64,000 nucleotides of DNA from Elusimicrobiota bacterium. GTDB taxonomy: Bacteria > Elusimicrobiota > Elusimicrobia > F11. Shown in pieces: positions 34,073-42,431 of this stretch; position 1 is the stretch's first letter; each line of letters begins with the position of its first letter. The stretch spans positions 39,149 to 103,148 of the forward strand of contig JAJVIP010000014.1 in the NCBI GenBank assembly GCA_022072025.1, given 5' to 3'. The notes beneath the pieces are model-generated. The model was not told the origin of the DNA and did no database searches. It saw only the letters and a program-made list of their open reading frames with translations. Made by a program: the position numbers and the translations under genes.

Positions 34073-35666
34073 AAAGAGACTGCTGTTGTTTTTGGTGCCC
34101 TTATTTCTGGCCCTTCCTTTCTTAAATCGTGCCTACTTTGTCGATGACCACTTCTTTGTTGAGATTGCCCATTGGATCAAAGACAACCCCCTGCGGCCTT
34201 ATAGCTTTCCGACAGAGGGCCAGGCCCCGGATGCCACTTTGACAGGGAAAGAACTGTCTATGCGTATCGTCAATCCTTTGCTGCATCAATATTTTATGGC
34301 CGGGCTCATGAAGTTGGGAGGAGACCGCGAATGGTTTTTGCGTTTGGGGGGCGTTTTATTTTCCTGTTTTTCTGCCTTACTCCTTTTTGAATTGGCACGT
34401 CGCTGGATGGATCATCCATTTCTCGCGACGATCTTTCTCTTGGTCACTCCTGCTTTTTGGGTCACATCCTTCAGCTTGTTAATTGATCCCACTCTTCTTT
34501 TTTTCTTCCTGATGGGCCTCTATGCGTTTATTCGGGCTGGAGTGGAGGACTCGATTCCTTGGATGTTATTGAGCGGCGTGGCCCTTGGGTTGGCTCTTCT
34601 CACCAAATATACCGCCTTGTTGGCATTGCCGGTATGCTGGACCTGGTTGATTATCAACCGATCGACGATTCGGCGGCCCTGGCTTTTGCTTCTTTCTTCC
34701 GTAATGGCTCTTCTTATTTTGAGTCTCTATGTGGGCGCCACGAGATGGGTTTATGGTGCGGGGCATTTGTTTGCCGCGTCCAGTGAAACATTAACCCGAA
34801 TATCATTCGCGAAGATTTTGGTCCTTATGGTCTTCCTTTCCGGAGGAACGGTGGTACCTCTTTTAATATGGGGGATGGGGCCTTCTCGCGTTATTTTGGG
34901 GGGCGTGTTGCTGATGGTCCTCAGCGTCTCGGTCTTTGGTAGCTCCCTCGGCGGATTTTCGATAGCTCAAGCCCTGTTGATGGGTTTGAGTTGTGTGACC
35001 AGCTTTCTTTTGCTCATGTTATTTTTGATTCAATACCGTTCTTGGCGCCCGAAAACGGATGCTTTTCTCCTTCTTTGGTTATTGGGTTTTTTGGGGATGA
35101 TGGTTTTTGTGATGCCTTGGGTGGCGGTTCGGTACCTTCTGATCGGGCTGCCCCCTTTGGTCTTTTGCACTGTGAGGCTTGTTGAGATTTCCCGCCCCCG
35201 GGCGGTGGTTCCTATTTTATGGGGTGGAATTCTTCTGACAGGCATGGTGGGTGCGGCCGTTGGATACGCCGATTATCAGCAGGCCGAATCCTCTCGTCGG
35301 GTGGTCTCGGATCTTCGGCGGGCCAATCTATTACAAGGAGACCGGAATTATTATTTCGCGGATGCTTTTACGATGACCTATTTACTTAAAGAAGATTGGA
35401 AGCCCATCTCCGATCCCAGTAAACTTTCGCCTGGGGACCGGGTGATTACTTCACAAGTCACGTTCCCGCTGTTTTGGTTTTTTCGACATCGTGTTCCTAT
35501 CCGTTTGGTGGGTACATTTGAAAACCCGACTTCTTTTCCGCTCAAAGTGATGGATTCCAAAGGAGGGGCTGGATTTTATGGATCGGCGTGGGGTCCCTTG
35601 CCCTTTTCATTTTCAAGCGGCCCCTGGGAGCGCTTCCATTTGTTTGAGATAATCGAATCCTCATGA
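34059..35666 (+). CDS. GT-C (ArnT/PMT-like) membrane glycosyltransferase, copy 2
   Basis: 535-aa tandem paralogue of the preceding gene. Shared features are YFVDDHFFVEIAHWIKDNP, LLTKYTALLALPVCWTW, YADYQQAESSRRVV and the end ...KGGAGFYGSAWGPLPFSFSSGPWERF, equivalent to KGSAGFYASVWGALPFTFSKGPWERF in copy 1. The two overlap by 14 bp. Tandem duplication with conserved ends suggests two enzymes acting on related acceptors in the same envelope polymer. Confidence 0.75.
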   Translation: MTINKKRLLLFLVPLFLALPFLNRAYFVDDHFFVEIAHWIKDNPLRPYSFPTEGQAPDATLTGKELSMRIVNPLLHQYFMAGLMKLGGDREWFLRLGGVLFSCFSALLLFELARRWMDHPFLATIFLLVTPAFWVTSFSLLIDPTLLFFFLMGLYAFIRAGVEDSIPWMLLSGVALGLALLTKYTALLALPVCWTWLIINRSTIRRPWLLLLSSVMALLILSLYVGATRWVYGAGHLFAASSETLTRISFAKILVLMVFLSGGTVVPLLIWGMGPSRVILGGVLLMVLSVSVFGSSLGGFSIAQALLMGLSCVTSFLLLMLFLIQYRSWRPKTDAFLLLWLLGFLGMMVFVMPWVAVRYLLIGLPPLVFCTVRLVEISRPRAVVPILWGGILLTGMVGAAVGYADYQQAESSRRVVSDLRRANLLQGDRNYYFADAFTMTYLLKEDWKPISDPSKLSPGDRVITSQVTFPLFWFFRHRVPIRLVGTFENPTSFPLKVMDSKGGAGFYGSAWGPLPFSFSSGPWERFHLFEIIESS

Positions 35667-36910
35667 CGATAATGTTATTTATTTCCCTTTGGGCCCCTGT
35701 TTTTTTATGGGCGAGCCTTATTTTTTATGTGTCTCATATTCCAGGACTTCAGTCGGGTTTTGAGGTGTGGGATACTCTTTTAAGGAAATGCGCGCATGTA
35801 TTTGAATTTGCGGTGTTAACTTTTCTCTTGCTTCGGGCGTTGGGTCAAACCGCTCGGTTCCAATCGAAAAAATATCTGTACGTGTGGAGTGGTTTATTGG
35901 CGCTTTTGTATGCGATGTCTGATGAATGGCATCAATCCTTTGTTCCGGGAAGAGGACCTTCTGGCTGGGACGTGTTGATCGATTCTGTTGGAATTGCACT
36001 CGTGTTGTATATTCATGCAAAACGAATGAAAATGCAAACGACCTTCGCCGCGCTCGCCCTTCTGCCATTGATGTTTTCGCTTGTGTCTTGTGGGCCAGAG
36101 GCAAAATTTAAAAAAGCGGAATCCTTAGAGAAAAAAGGGAAATATTATCAAGCCTGGCAAAAATACCAGCAATTCACGGCGGACTATCCCAAACATCCAA
36201 AAGCGGCGGAGTCCCTATTTCATGCGGGGTGGCTTTCTCAAAAACAACTGAAGGATTGTTCCATGGCGGCGGTTTTTTATGATGCCGTGATGGAAAAATA
36301 TCCTCAATCGGAACCCTGGGCTCGTCTGGCGGTTAATCAGAAAAACAATTGCCCGGATTATTTCCCCCTTTACGCCGGGACCAAATGGGTTGAAGTGGAT
36401 TCTGATACGAAAGGAAAAAACGCGCGGATCGAAACTGAATGTAAGCAAGCTTCAGAAAAGGGGGTTTTTCCGTCGGAATCCGGGGTTTTTGTGAAAACCT
36501 ATTACGCGGGATCCACCAAATTTAAAACCATTCAATTGACCTATCGCAAATCCAATGATGAGGTGCTTGAGTTTGCCGCCGAAAATGAATTGCGCGCCAA
36601 AGTCATTTTGAAATTTCCGATGGAAGTTGGGATGAGATGGCGAACACGCTCCGCGACCCATATGTTTACTTATGAAATCATCGCCAATGACGCCACGGTC
36701 AAAGTTCAAGCCGGAGAATTTTCTTCTTGTTTGGTGGTTCGTTCCAGCGCGGAAGGAGTGCCCGGCGCAACGCTTGACTATTACGCGCCAGGTGTGGGAC
36801 GGGTGCTCACCGCTTTCTCCACCGCGCAAGGTGAAAAAAGAAACGTCGAGTTATCTTCTTATGTGGCAGCGCCGGACTTCGATTTTAAGGATTTTCAAAC
36901 AAAACCATGA
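35663..36910 (+). CDS. VanZ-like membrane domain fused to a TPR lipoprotein
   Basis: 415 aa. Residues 1-120 are a VanZ-like four-helix domain (LRKCAHVFEFAVLTFLLLRA and SDEWHQSFVPGRGPSGWDVLIDSVG). Then comes what looks like a second signal, MKMQTTFAALALLPLMFSLVSCG, with lipobox LVSC at Cys143, then a TPR-like helical region (SLEKKGKYYQAWQKYQQFTADYP) and a beta-rich domain. No stop separates the parts. The internal ATG at 36026 would give a 294-aa lipoprotein. Either a true fusion or two overlapping products from one frame. Confidence 0.7.
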   Translation: MTIMLFISLWAPVFLWASLIFYVSHIPGLQSGFEVWDTLLRKCAHVFEFAVLTFLLLRALGQTARFQSKKYLYVWSGLLALLYAMSDEWHQSFVPGRGPSGWDVLIDSVGIALVLYIHAKRMKMQTTFAALALLPLMFSLVSCGPEAKFKKAESLEKKGKYYQAWQKYQQFTADYPKHPKAAESLFHAGWLSQKQLKDCSMAAVFYDAVMEKYPQSEPWARLAVNQKNNCPDYFPLYAGTKWVEVDSDTKGKNARIETECKQASEKGVFPSESGVFVKTYYAGSTKFKTIQLTYRKSNDEVLEFAAENELRAKVILKFPMEVGMRWRTRSATHMFTYEIIANDATVKVQAGEFSSCLVVRSSAEGVPGATLDYYAPGVGRVLTAFSTAQGEKRNVELSSYVAAPDFDFKDFQTKP

Positions 36911-37932
36911 GTCAACTGACCTTTGAGGGATTTTCGACCGGTCTTCCAACGGAGCGTCCTCTTTCCCATTCATCTCTCCAGTTGTACAAGGCCTGTCCGC
37001 AGCGTTGGAAATTTCGATACGTGGATAAAGTGCCTGAAAAACCCCGTTCTTTTTTTTCATTTGGAAAAAGTGTTCATACGGGACTGGAATTCTTGTTTGA
37101 AAAAGGGACGGAGGGGATTCCCTCCCTGGAATTGGTTTTGGAACATTACAAGACCAGTTGGCGCAGAGAAGGATATGAATCGGCCGCGCAAGAGAAATGG
37201 TTTTTCCAAGAAGGAGAACGCATCCTCAAGGGGTTTTATGCCAAACATCAGGCTGATTTTAAAAATGTTTTTCAAATTGAATATAAATTCAATTTCTTAA
37301 TTGAAGGAATTCCGGTGACCGGTTTTATCGACCGTATTGATCAAACCGCCAAGGGGGGATTGTCGGTAATGGATTATAAAACCGGGAAAGCGTTTGATAA
37401 GGCGCGCGTAAAAAGCGATCCCCAATTAACGCTTTATCAAATGGCGGTTCAGGAAATTTTCCAAAAGCCGGTTGAGTCCGTTTCGTTGTACCACCTGAAT
37501 TCTCTGACGCCCATTTCGGTTCCCGCCCATTCGAAAACGATGGAGAACAATATTCGCGCCTTGGTGGTGGAGGTCGCGAAAGGAATATCCGATCAAAAGT
37601 TCGATCCGAAGCCAGACGAACGCGGTCAATGTCAATGGTGCGATTACAAACAGATTTGTCCCGCTTTTTCTAATGGGAAATCAGCGGCCCTTTCTGGCCT
37701 TGTGTCTCCTGAAACCAAAGAGAAAATCGATAAACTTGGAAAATTGGATGAACGTTTGGAAAGTTTTCTCCTTGAACGGCAAACATTGGCGGAGGAGGTG
37801 GCGGCCTTGATTCGGTCCACTGGCGGCGAAAAAATTGAGGGGAAACATTACACGGCCAAAATGGAGAAACCGTCTGACGGAATATCTGAAAAGATCGTGA
37901 CGACTTTGTTAAAAACCGGAGAGCCCTCGTAG
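36907..37932 (+). CDS. PD-(D/E)XK nuclease-family protein (RecB/Cas4-like)
   Basis: 341 aa. SHSSLQLYKACPQRWKFRYVDK is the classic PDDEXK_1 opening with the first Fe-S cysteine, and FGKSVHTGLE holds the first active-site His. VTGFIDRIDQ and VMDYKTGKA carry the Asp and the D-x-K catalytic residues. CQWCDYKQICPAF supplies the remaining cysteines of the 4Fe-4S cluster. It resembles stand-alone AddB/RecB nuclease domains; no helicase or CRISPR genes are nearby. It overlaps the upstream gene by 4 bp. The C-terminal 80 residues are coiled-coil-like. Confidence 0.9.
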   Translation: MSQLTFEGFSTGLPTERPLSHSSLQLYKACPQRWKFRYVDKVPEKPRSFFSFGKSVHTGLEFLFEKGTEGIPSLELVLEHYKTSWRREGYESAAQEKWFFQEGERILKGFYAKHQADFKNVFQIEYKFNFLIEGIPVTGFIDRIDQTAKGGLSVMDYKTGKAFDKARVKSDPQLTLYQMAVQEIFQKPVESVSLYHLNSLTPISVPAHSKTMENNIRALVVEVAKGISDQKFDPKPDERGQCQWCDYKQICPAFSNGKSAALSGLVSPETKEKIDKLGKLDERLESFLLERQTLAEEVAALIRSTGGEKIEGKHYTAKMEKPSDGISEKIVTTLLKTGEPS

Positions 37933-37980
37933 TATGAAATCTCAATTTCATGTTAATTTGGAAAGAAAACGGGTGAACAT

Positions 37981-38162
37981 CGTCGCCCCGGCATGTCGTT
38001 TGGCCGGGGCCCAGGTGTCGTATTTTTCTCAGAATTTATTCCAATACGGTTTAAAAAAACAAAACCTGGGCCCCGTACCGTTCCATAATGATCTTGGTCG
38101 GTACGTACCGGCATTACGCAAATCAATGTATCGGTACGGCCAAGAAGCGTGCCGGGGCGACG
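37981..38162. repeat. Intergenic palindromic repeat with nested element
   Basis: Ends CGTCGCCCCGGCA (37981-37993) and TGCCGGGGCGACG (38150-38162) are perfect inverted repeats. TTGGCCGGGGCCCAGGT pairs with AACCTGGGCCCC. Between the right-arm halves lies a nested unit bounded by GTACCG and CGGTAC (about 38075-38138), also present in the udg-gene copy. It fills the gap 37933-38190; no gene is seen there. Confidence 0.88.
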
Positions 38163-38190
38163 TCCACTTTGGTTGCAGTGAGCCCGTGCT

Positions 38191-39651
38191 GTGATCAGAA
38201 AGATGATCGTATCCTGGGGAGTTCTTGTTTTGGGGGCCATTGCCTTGGTGTTTTTATTGAGGTCCTGTGGTCAGAAAGAAACTCTTCCTCCAAGCGCAGT
38301 TATGGAACCTCCCGCAGTTCTGCCTTCCACGGCCGTGGCGGTTGTTCCGTTGGCCTCATCCACTCAAGCTGTCGTGGCCCCTTCGGCGAAGCCGTCTCGA
38401 ACGCCTCAACCTATTAAAAAGGCGGTGGTTCCCGCCCCCGCTCCCTTGGAGCCACCCAAAATTGAAATCCACAAAGAGCTGATCCCCAAAAATATAGAGA
38501 TTATCCGTGTTTATTACGCGGCCATGATCACAGGGCCGGGAAGTTCTCTGGAGTTTGATATCAATGGGTCCGGTTTTACGAAAGAGTTCGAGAAAATGAT
38601 CACTGTTGAATCGGGTCAGCCAGAAGCTGTGGTAAAAAATTTGGCCCTTATTACACCCAATCAAATTCACGGCAGACTGGAGGTCTCTCCTAAATCCGCC
38701 ACGCAGGTGGCTTTTCCGCGGGTTCTCATTCAAGGAAAAACGGTGTTTCAGGCGCCGGAACCCTTCGCGGTGATACGCCCAGGAGAGGTGTTGAATGTGA
38801 TTTTCACTGAAATGGGCGAATCCGGGCGAAGTGGACGTTTCCGAGTGTTCACAAACCTCGACCAGGAGATGTTTCAGAATTTTAGAGTCGCGGTGAGCAC
38901 TCCGGCCATTCAGGTCTCTGATTTGGCCCCCGCTCTCCCATTCGTCGTGGATGGCACCATCACCATTGGCCCAGCTGTTGGGGGGGAATATGGACTTTCT
39001 GTTTTTCTCAAGGATAAAGCCGTTTGGGATAAACCGGGGATTATTCGAGTGGTCCGGCCAAATGTCGGCCAGTCGGGACTTGTGCAAAAGGTGGTCCCCC
39101 GCGATGGATTTTACCGTCCCGGCGATGTGGCTCGATTTTCCATTCAAGGGAGTGGATTTCTACCGCCCGACGTGGATATCGTGAAGGTCAGTGTGAAAGG
39201 GTTGGAGGGAATCAGTTCAAAATTGATTTATGGGAGTCCGGGTCGTTTGGAGTTGGAGATTACCTTGCCTCCTCAAGCTCCTGTCAACAAATATGGAATC
39301 ACCCTCTCGGCCGGTGCCGAAGTGCTACAAGATTTACCGGACATGTTTCGAGTGGTGGACGTCAATTGGACTCGCGGGTTGGCTCTAAACCCCATTCTTA
39401 AACCGGGGGAAAAGAGCACACTTTCTTTGTTGGGACGCGATCTCTCATCCGATTATGTTGAAACGATAAAAGTAGAGGTGGACGAGCCTGAGTTAACGGT
39501 GGGTTCGTTTACGCTTGTGAGCCCTCAGGAGGCCACCGCTCCCATCTCCGCTGGTGCATCGGTTAAACCGGGCGATTATTGGATCAAACTGACGCGTGAT
39601 GGAAAACCGGTTCTTCCCGAATTCGGCAGTATCATCAAAGTATCTCAATAA
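38191..39651 (+). CDS. Exported or lipid-anchored protein with IPT/Ig-like repeats
   Basis: 486 aa. An N-terminal hydrophobic segment (VSWGVLVLGAIALVFLLRSC) could be a lipoprotein signal, although Arg at -2 is unusual. A Pro/Ala-rich linker follows, then three or four beta-sandwich-like repeats with SLEFDINGSGFTKEF, ARFSIQGSGFLPPD and STLSLLGRDLSSD, each at an equivalent strand (IPT/TIG look). GTG at 38191 or ATG at 38203 may be the start. Function unknown; probably a cell-surface or periplasmic structural protein. It converges on the next gene with 1 bp between stops. Confidence 0.6.
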   Translation: MIRKMIVSWGVLVLGAIALVFLLRSCGQKETLPPSAVMEPPAVLPSTAVAVVPLASSTQAVVAPSAKPSRTPQPIKKAVVPAPAPLEPPKIEIHKELIPKNIEIIRVYYAAMITGPGSSLEFDINGSGFTKEFEKMITVESGQPEAVVKNLALITPNQIHGRLEVSPKSATQVAFPRVLIQGKTVFQAPEPFAVIRPGEVLNVIFTEMGESGRSGRFRVFTNLDQEMFQNFRVAVSTPAIQVSDLAPALPFVVDGTITIGPAVGGEYGLSVFLKDKAVWDKPGIIRVVRPNVGQSGLVQKVVPRDGFYRPGDVARFSIQGSGFLPPDVDIVKVSVKGLEGISSKLIYGSPGRLELEITLPPQAPVNKYGITLSAGAEVLQDLPDMFRVVDVNWTRGLALNPILKPGEKSTLSLLGRDLSSDYVETIKVEVDEPELTVGSFTLVSPQEATAPISAGASVKPGDYWIKLTRDGKPVLPEFGSIIKVSQ

Positions 39652-39652
39652 G

Positions 39653-41740
39653 TTAAGGGTTGGCTGTTGTTTCGAGCGGAGGAGCGGGTAGCAAGTCGTG
39701 GGCTCGGGCAAACCAGTAGACGAAAAGATAATCGGTCGCCGGATAGAGTTTGACCATATCTCCCTGAAGGCGGCGGGCATTGCGTTGCCACAAGAATGAA
39801 TCCTTGGGTCGGTGGGAGACCGGGAGCGCTTCTCGAGAATAGTTTTTGTATTCGCCCCCTCCTAAAATATCGGCCACATCACGTCCGTAATCTTCCCAGA
39901 AATCCTGTCCAAAACCCATCCTGTTTTCCGGGTAGAAGGTCAGTGCGCGTCGGACCAGATCCATTCCCGGGGAATTTTCTCCTTCAATTGATGCGGCAAT
40001 TGCGGCCATCAACGGATTATCATCATTTTGATAACTTTTCCATTCTCGCAACATCAACGCTTGGTATGTTTGTTTAACCGCGGGATTTTTTTCCAAGGTG
40101 ATCAAGTTCATGAGCGCCAAGGTTCCCAGGTATCCGCGTCTTTCCGCATCAGCGGCGGCGTTGCCCGAAGTAAGTTTGACGAGAAGGTCCTCCATCCCCA
40201 GCCATTCCTCCGCGGTTTTTAACAAGGCGTCTTGGGTGTAAAGATTGGCCTTGTAATATTCTTCAAATTGCGGATTTTTGGTGATGACGGCCGCGGTTTT
40301 AACGATGTGTAAGGAGATCAACGCGTTTGAAGCCAATATTTTTAAATCGGACATATTGTTGACGCGGCTCCCTTGCCCATTGGGGGGATAACGTTTTAAG
40401 AAGGAGGTGATCAAATCAGCGAGTTTAATTCCCGGATATCCTTTGTTGTTGAATCTTTTGGGGAATAAATCCTCTCTGTATTGTTCGCGAAGGATATCTC
40501 TGACGCGCTCTCCCAAAGTAAATGCGCCATTGAGCGTGGGGGTTACCAATCTCAATAACTCATTTTGATCTTTTCGTTCCACCGCTTGAATAACCGATTT
40601 CATTCCCGGCCAAAGTTCTCCAAATGGCATGTAGCGACGGGAGGATTTGAGACTTTTGATGAATTTTTTGTGTTGTTTCTGGTTGTTCATCAAAATTTGA
40701 ATGCCCGATTGGATTTCTTCATCGGTTAAGTAAGGAGTGAGACTCACCAACGTTCGAGGGCCGCTTTTGATACGAAGATCGTCACGCAAGAATTTGGAAG
40801 CAATGCGTTCCACATCATTTCGCATTTGATTTTTTAAAGCGGTATTTGAGATGTGGGGATAAGCGGCCGCGTGGGCCAAAAAGAAGGCGGTATAAATATC
40901 TTTGCTCGGATCCTTCGGAAAGGGAGTGCCTTCTTCATCCACAAAACGGGTGAGGAGAGGTTCGTCGTAAGTGCCTTTGATGGCATTGTGTAAAGTTTCG
41001 AGACCATTCTCCAGCGCTTGATAAGTCAAGGCATCTTTTGTTGCGGCATATTTCCATGCCAGGGCGGTCACATAAAATCCGGTGTAGGTGGTGGCGTCTC
41101 CAGTTTCATCGGCTTGACCATCGATCTGTCTCGACACCACAAATCCATTTTCGAGGTGGTTTGCCAGGGTTCCTTTTTCCAGCCGGCGGGCTTTTTTCTC
41201 CAAGGTTTTTGAATCGGCCATCGGGAATTTCGACAATTGAACGTTTTTGATTTCACCGTTCGCCAATCCAATCCAATAAACGCGGGGTTCAATCGCATGG
41301 CCTTCCCGGCCGCTCATGGAGAATTCAATCCAACGGGGTTCATACACGCCTGGGCCTGAGAAATCACCCACTTGTAGTTCTCTTTGAACAATGATTTCTT
41401 GGGTGGTCACATCCCATAATTCCAATTGAAACAATCCATAGGATTTAAAAAATAACCCCTTCCGAGGGTATTGACCTCGACGGAGATTAAAAGTGACACG
41501 GTAAAGCCCTTTCTCCAACAACCAGGGATGTTTCATTTGCGAGAGCGCATACCCCGGTTTGTCGCGTTTGTAGTCGAGTTCCCATCCATGATGAGTGGCT
41601 TTTCCCACTTTGTGGTCGAAGTCTGTTTTTGCCTCAAGAAGAAAAAGTTCTTCAATTGGAGGCGGTTCGGGTATACGTCCGCCATAGAGCGGGGCGCTCA
41701 GAATGAGGATGACCCAGAGCGGGGTTCCAGTAACTTTCAT
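39653..41740 (-). CDS. Large exported protein of unknown function
   Basis: 695 aa with an N-terminal signal (WVILILSAPLYGG). The first 170 residues look like a beta-sandwich carbohydrate- or ligand-binding module (GLYRVTFNLRRGQYPRKG, RWIEFSMSGREG). The rest is helical, with YTGFYVTALAWKYAAT and AFFLAHAAAYPH suggesting an alpha/alpha barrel such as those of polysaccharide lyases or glycosidases, but no catalytic signature is clear. GGAGGT lies upstream of the ATG. It is the only minus-strand gene between 11 and 44 kb. Confidence 0.55.
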   Translation of the reverse strand: MKVTGTPLWVILILSAPLYGGRIPEPPPIEELFLLEAKTDFDHKVGKATHHGWELDYKRDKPGYALSQMKHPWLLEKGLYRVTFNLRRGQYPRKGLFFKSYGLFQLELWDVTTQEIIVQRELQVGDFSGPGVYEPRWIEFSMSGREGHAIEPRVYWIGLANGEIKNVQLSKFPMADSKTLEKKARRLEKGTLANHLENGFVVSRQIDGQADETGDATTYTGFYVTALAWKYAATKDALTYQALENGLETLHNAIKGTYDEPLLTRFVDEEGTPFPKDPSKDIYTAFFLAHAAAYPHISNTALKNQMRNDVERIASKFLRDDLRIKSGPRTLVSLTPYLTDEEIQSGIQILMNNQKQHKKFIKSLKSSRRYMPFGELWPGMKSVIQAVERKDQNELLRLVTPTLNGAFTLGERVRDILREQYREDLFPKRFNNKGYPGIKLADLITSFLKRYPPNGQGSRVNNMSDLKILASNALISLHIVKTAAVITKNPQFEEYYKANLYTQDALLKTAEEWLGMEDLLVKLTSGNAAADAERRGYLGTLALMNLITLEKNPAVKQTYQALMLREWKSYQNDDNPLMAAIAASIEGENSPGMDLVRRALTFYPENRMGFGQDFWEDYGRDVADILGGGEYKNYSREALPVSHRPKDSFLWQRNARRLQGDMVKLYPATDYLFVYWFARAHDLLPAPPLETTANP

Positions 41741-41833
41741 ATCTCAAAAGGGTACCTCCAGGAGCCTGAATTTTCGATGGGCGGACTGTCTCAGAATGAA
41801 CTGAAAAGACAGGCTGTTCTTGCTTCAACTCTT

Positions 41834-41842
41834 TGCTAGGAT
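41834..41842 (+). promoter_or_regulatory. Extended -10 promoter for the DUF3015 gene
   Basis: TGCTAGGAT, identical to the box before the SAM riboswitch, followed by a 30-base leader and GGAGGA at 41871. Confidence 0.4.
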
Positions 41843-41879
41843 GGGCCGTCTAAAAAATAAAAATTATTCAGGAGGATGC

Positions 41880-42365
41880 ATGAAGAAGCTCATGGCAGTT
41901 GCCGTAGCAACAATCACAATGGCGCCGGTTTTGGCTCTCGCCAAAGGAAATCATCCAATGGCTGGTTGTGGACTCGGTTATGTTCTTTTGTCGAACAAAG
42001 ACAATTCAAAAGTGACCCAGGTTCTTGGAGCGACCACGAATGGGACCTCAGGCAACCAGACCTTCGGTATCTCTTCTGGCACATCCGGGTGTACGGAAGA
42101 TGGCGCCGTAAAAATTGTCAAAGCAGCAGAAGTCTATGCCGACGTTAATTTGGACAGTCTTCGTCGAGAAATGGCCACTGGAGAAGGTGAATATGTTCGC
42201 ACGTTTGCCCTGCTTTTGGGCGCCAGTCAACAAAATGTTTCACCGCTGGTGAGCGTGTTCCGCAGCGAATACCCCACGCTTTTTCCGTCCGCCACCACCT
42301 CTACGGCGGATCTTCTCGCTTCTCTTGAGAAGGTTTTGAATCAACACAAAGACCTGTTGAGCTAA
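41880..42365 (+). CDS. DUF3015 family exported protein
   Basis: 161 aa with signal peptide MKKLMAVAVATITMAPVLALA. The start is at 41880 behind GGAGGA. The mature N-terminus MAGCGLGYVLLSN and the SSGTSGCTEDGAVK stretch give two cysteines likely to form a disulfide. This family is often found beside DUF4105 outer-membrane proteins, as here. A terminator follows, so it can be made in excess of its partner. Function unknown. Confidence 0.82.
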   Translation: MKKLMAVAVATITMAPVLALAKGNHPMAGCGLGYVLLSNKDNSKVTQVLGATTNGTSGNQTFGISSGTSGCTEDGAVKIVKAAEVYADVNLDSLRREMATGEGEYVRTFALLLGASQQNVSPLVSVFRSEYPTLFPSATTSTADLLASLEKVLNQHKDLLS

Positions 42366-42386
42366 TTCGTCCCCTCCTCACCAACG

Positions 42387-42429
42387 CCCCTGTCCTCCTT
42401 GTTCTATTGGGAGGGCAGGGGTTTGTTTT
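42387..42429 (+). terminator. Rho-independent terminator between DUF3015 and DUF4105 genes
   Basis: CCCCTGTCCTCC (42387-42398) pairs with GGAGGGCAGGGG (42410-42421) over 12 bp with one wobble, followed by TTTGTTTT. It ends three bases before the GTG of the next gene, so it may be leaky or the next gene may depend on read-through. Confidence 0.85.
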
Positions 42430-42431
42430 CT

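Noticed and set aside
36907-37932. RecB-like nuclease as a Cas4
   Set aside because: It has the Cas4-like cysteine and PDDEXK pattern, but there is no CRISPR array or other cas gene in the window, and it lies in a housekeeping-type operon.
37934-38240. Open frames on both strands through the intergenic repeat
   Set aside because: They arise from the palindromic repeat. The minus-strand one even shares a peptide with the udg-gene insertion because the DNA is the same; neither has a start signal.
38356-39147. 263-codon minus-strand frame
   Set aside because: Antisense to the IPT-like protein; no ribosome-binding site or recognisable domain.
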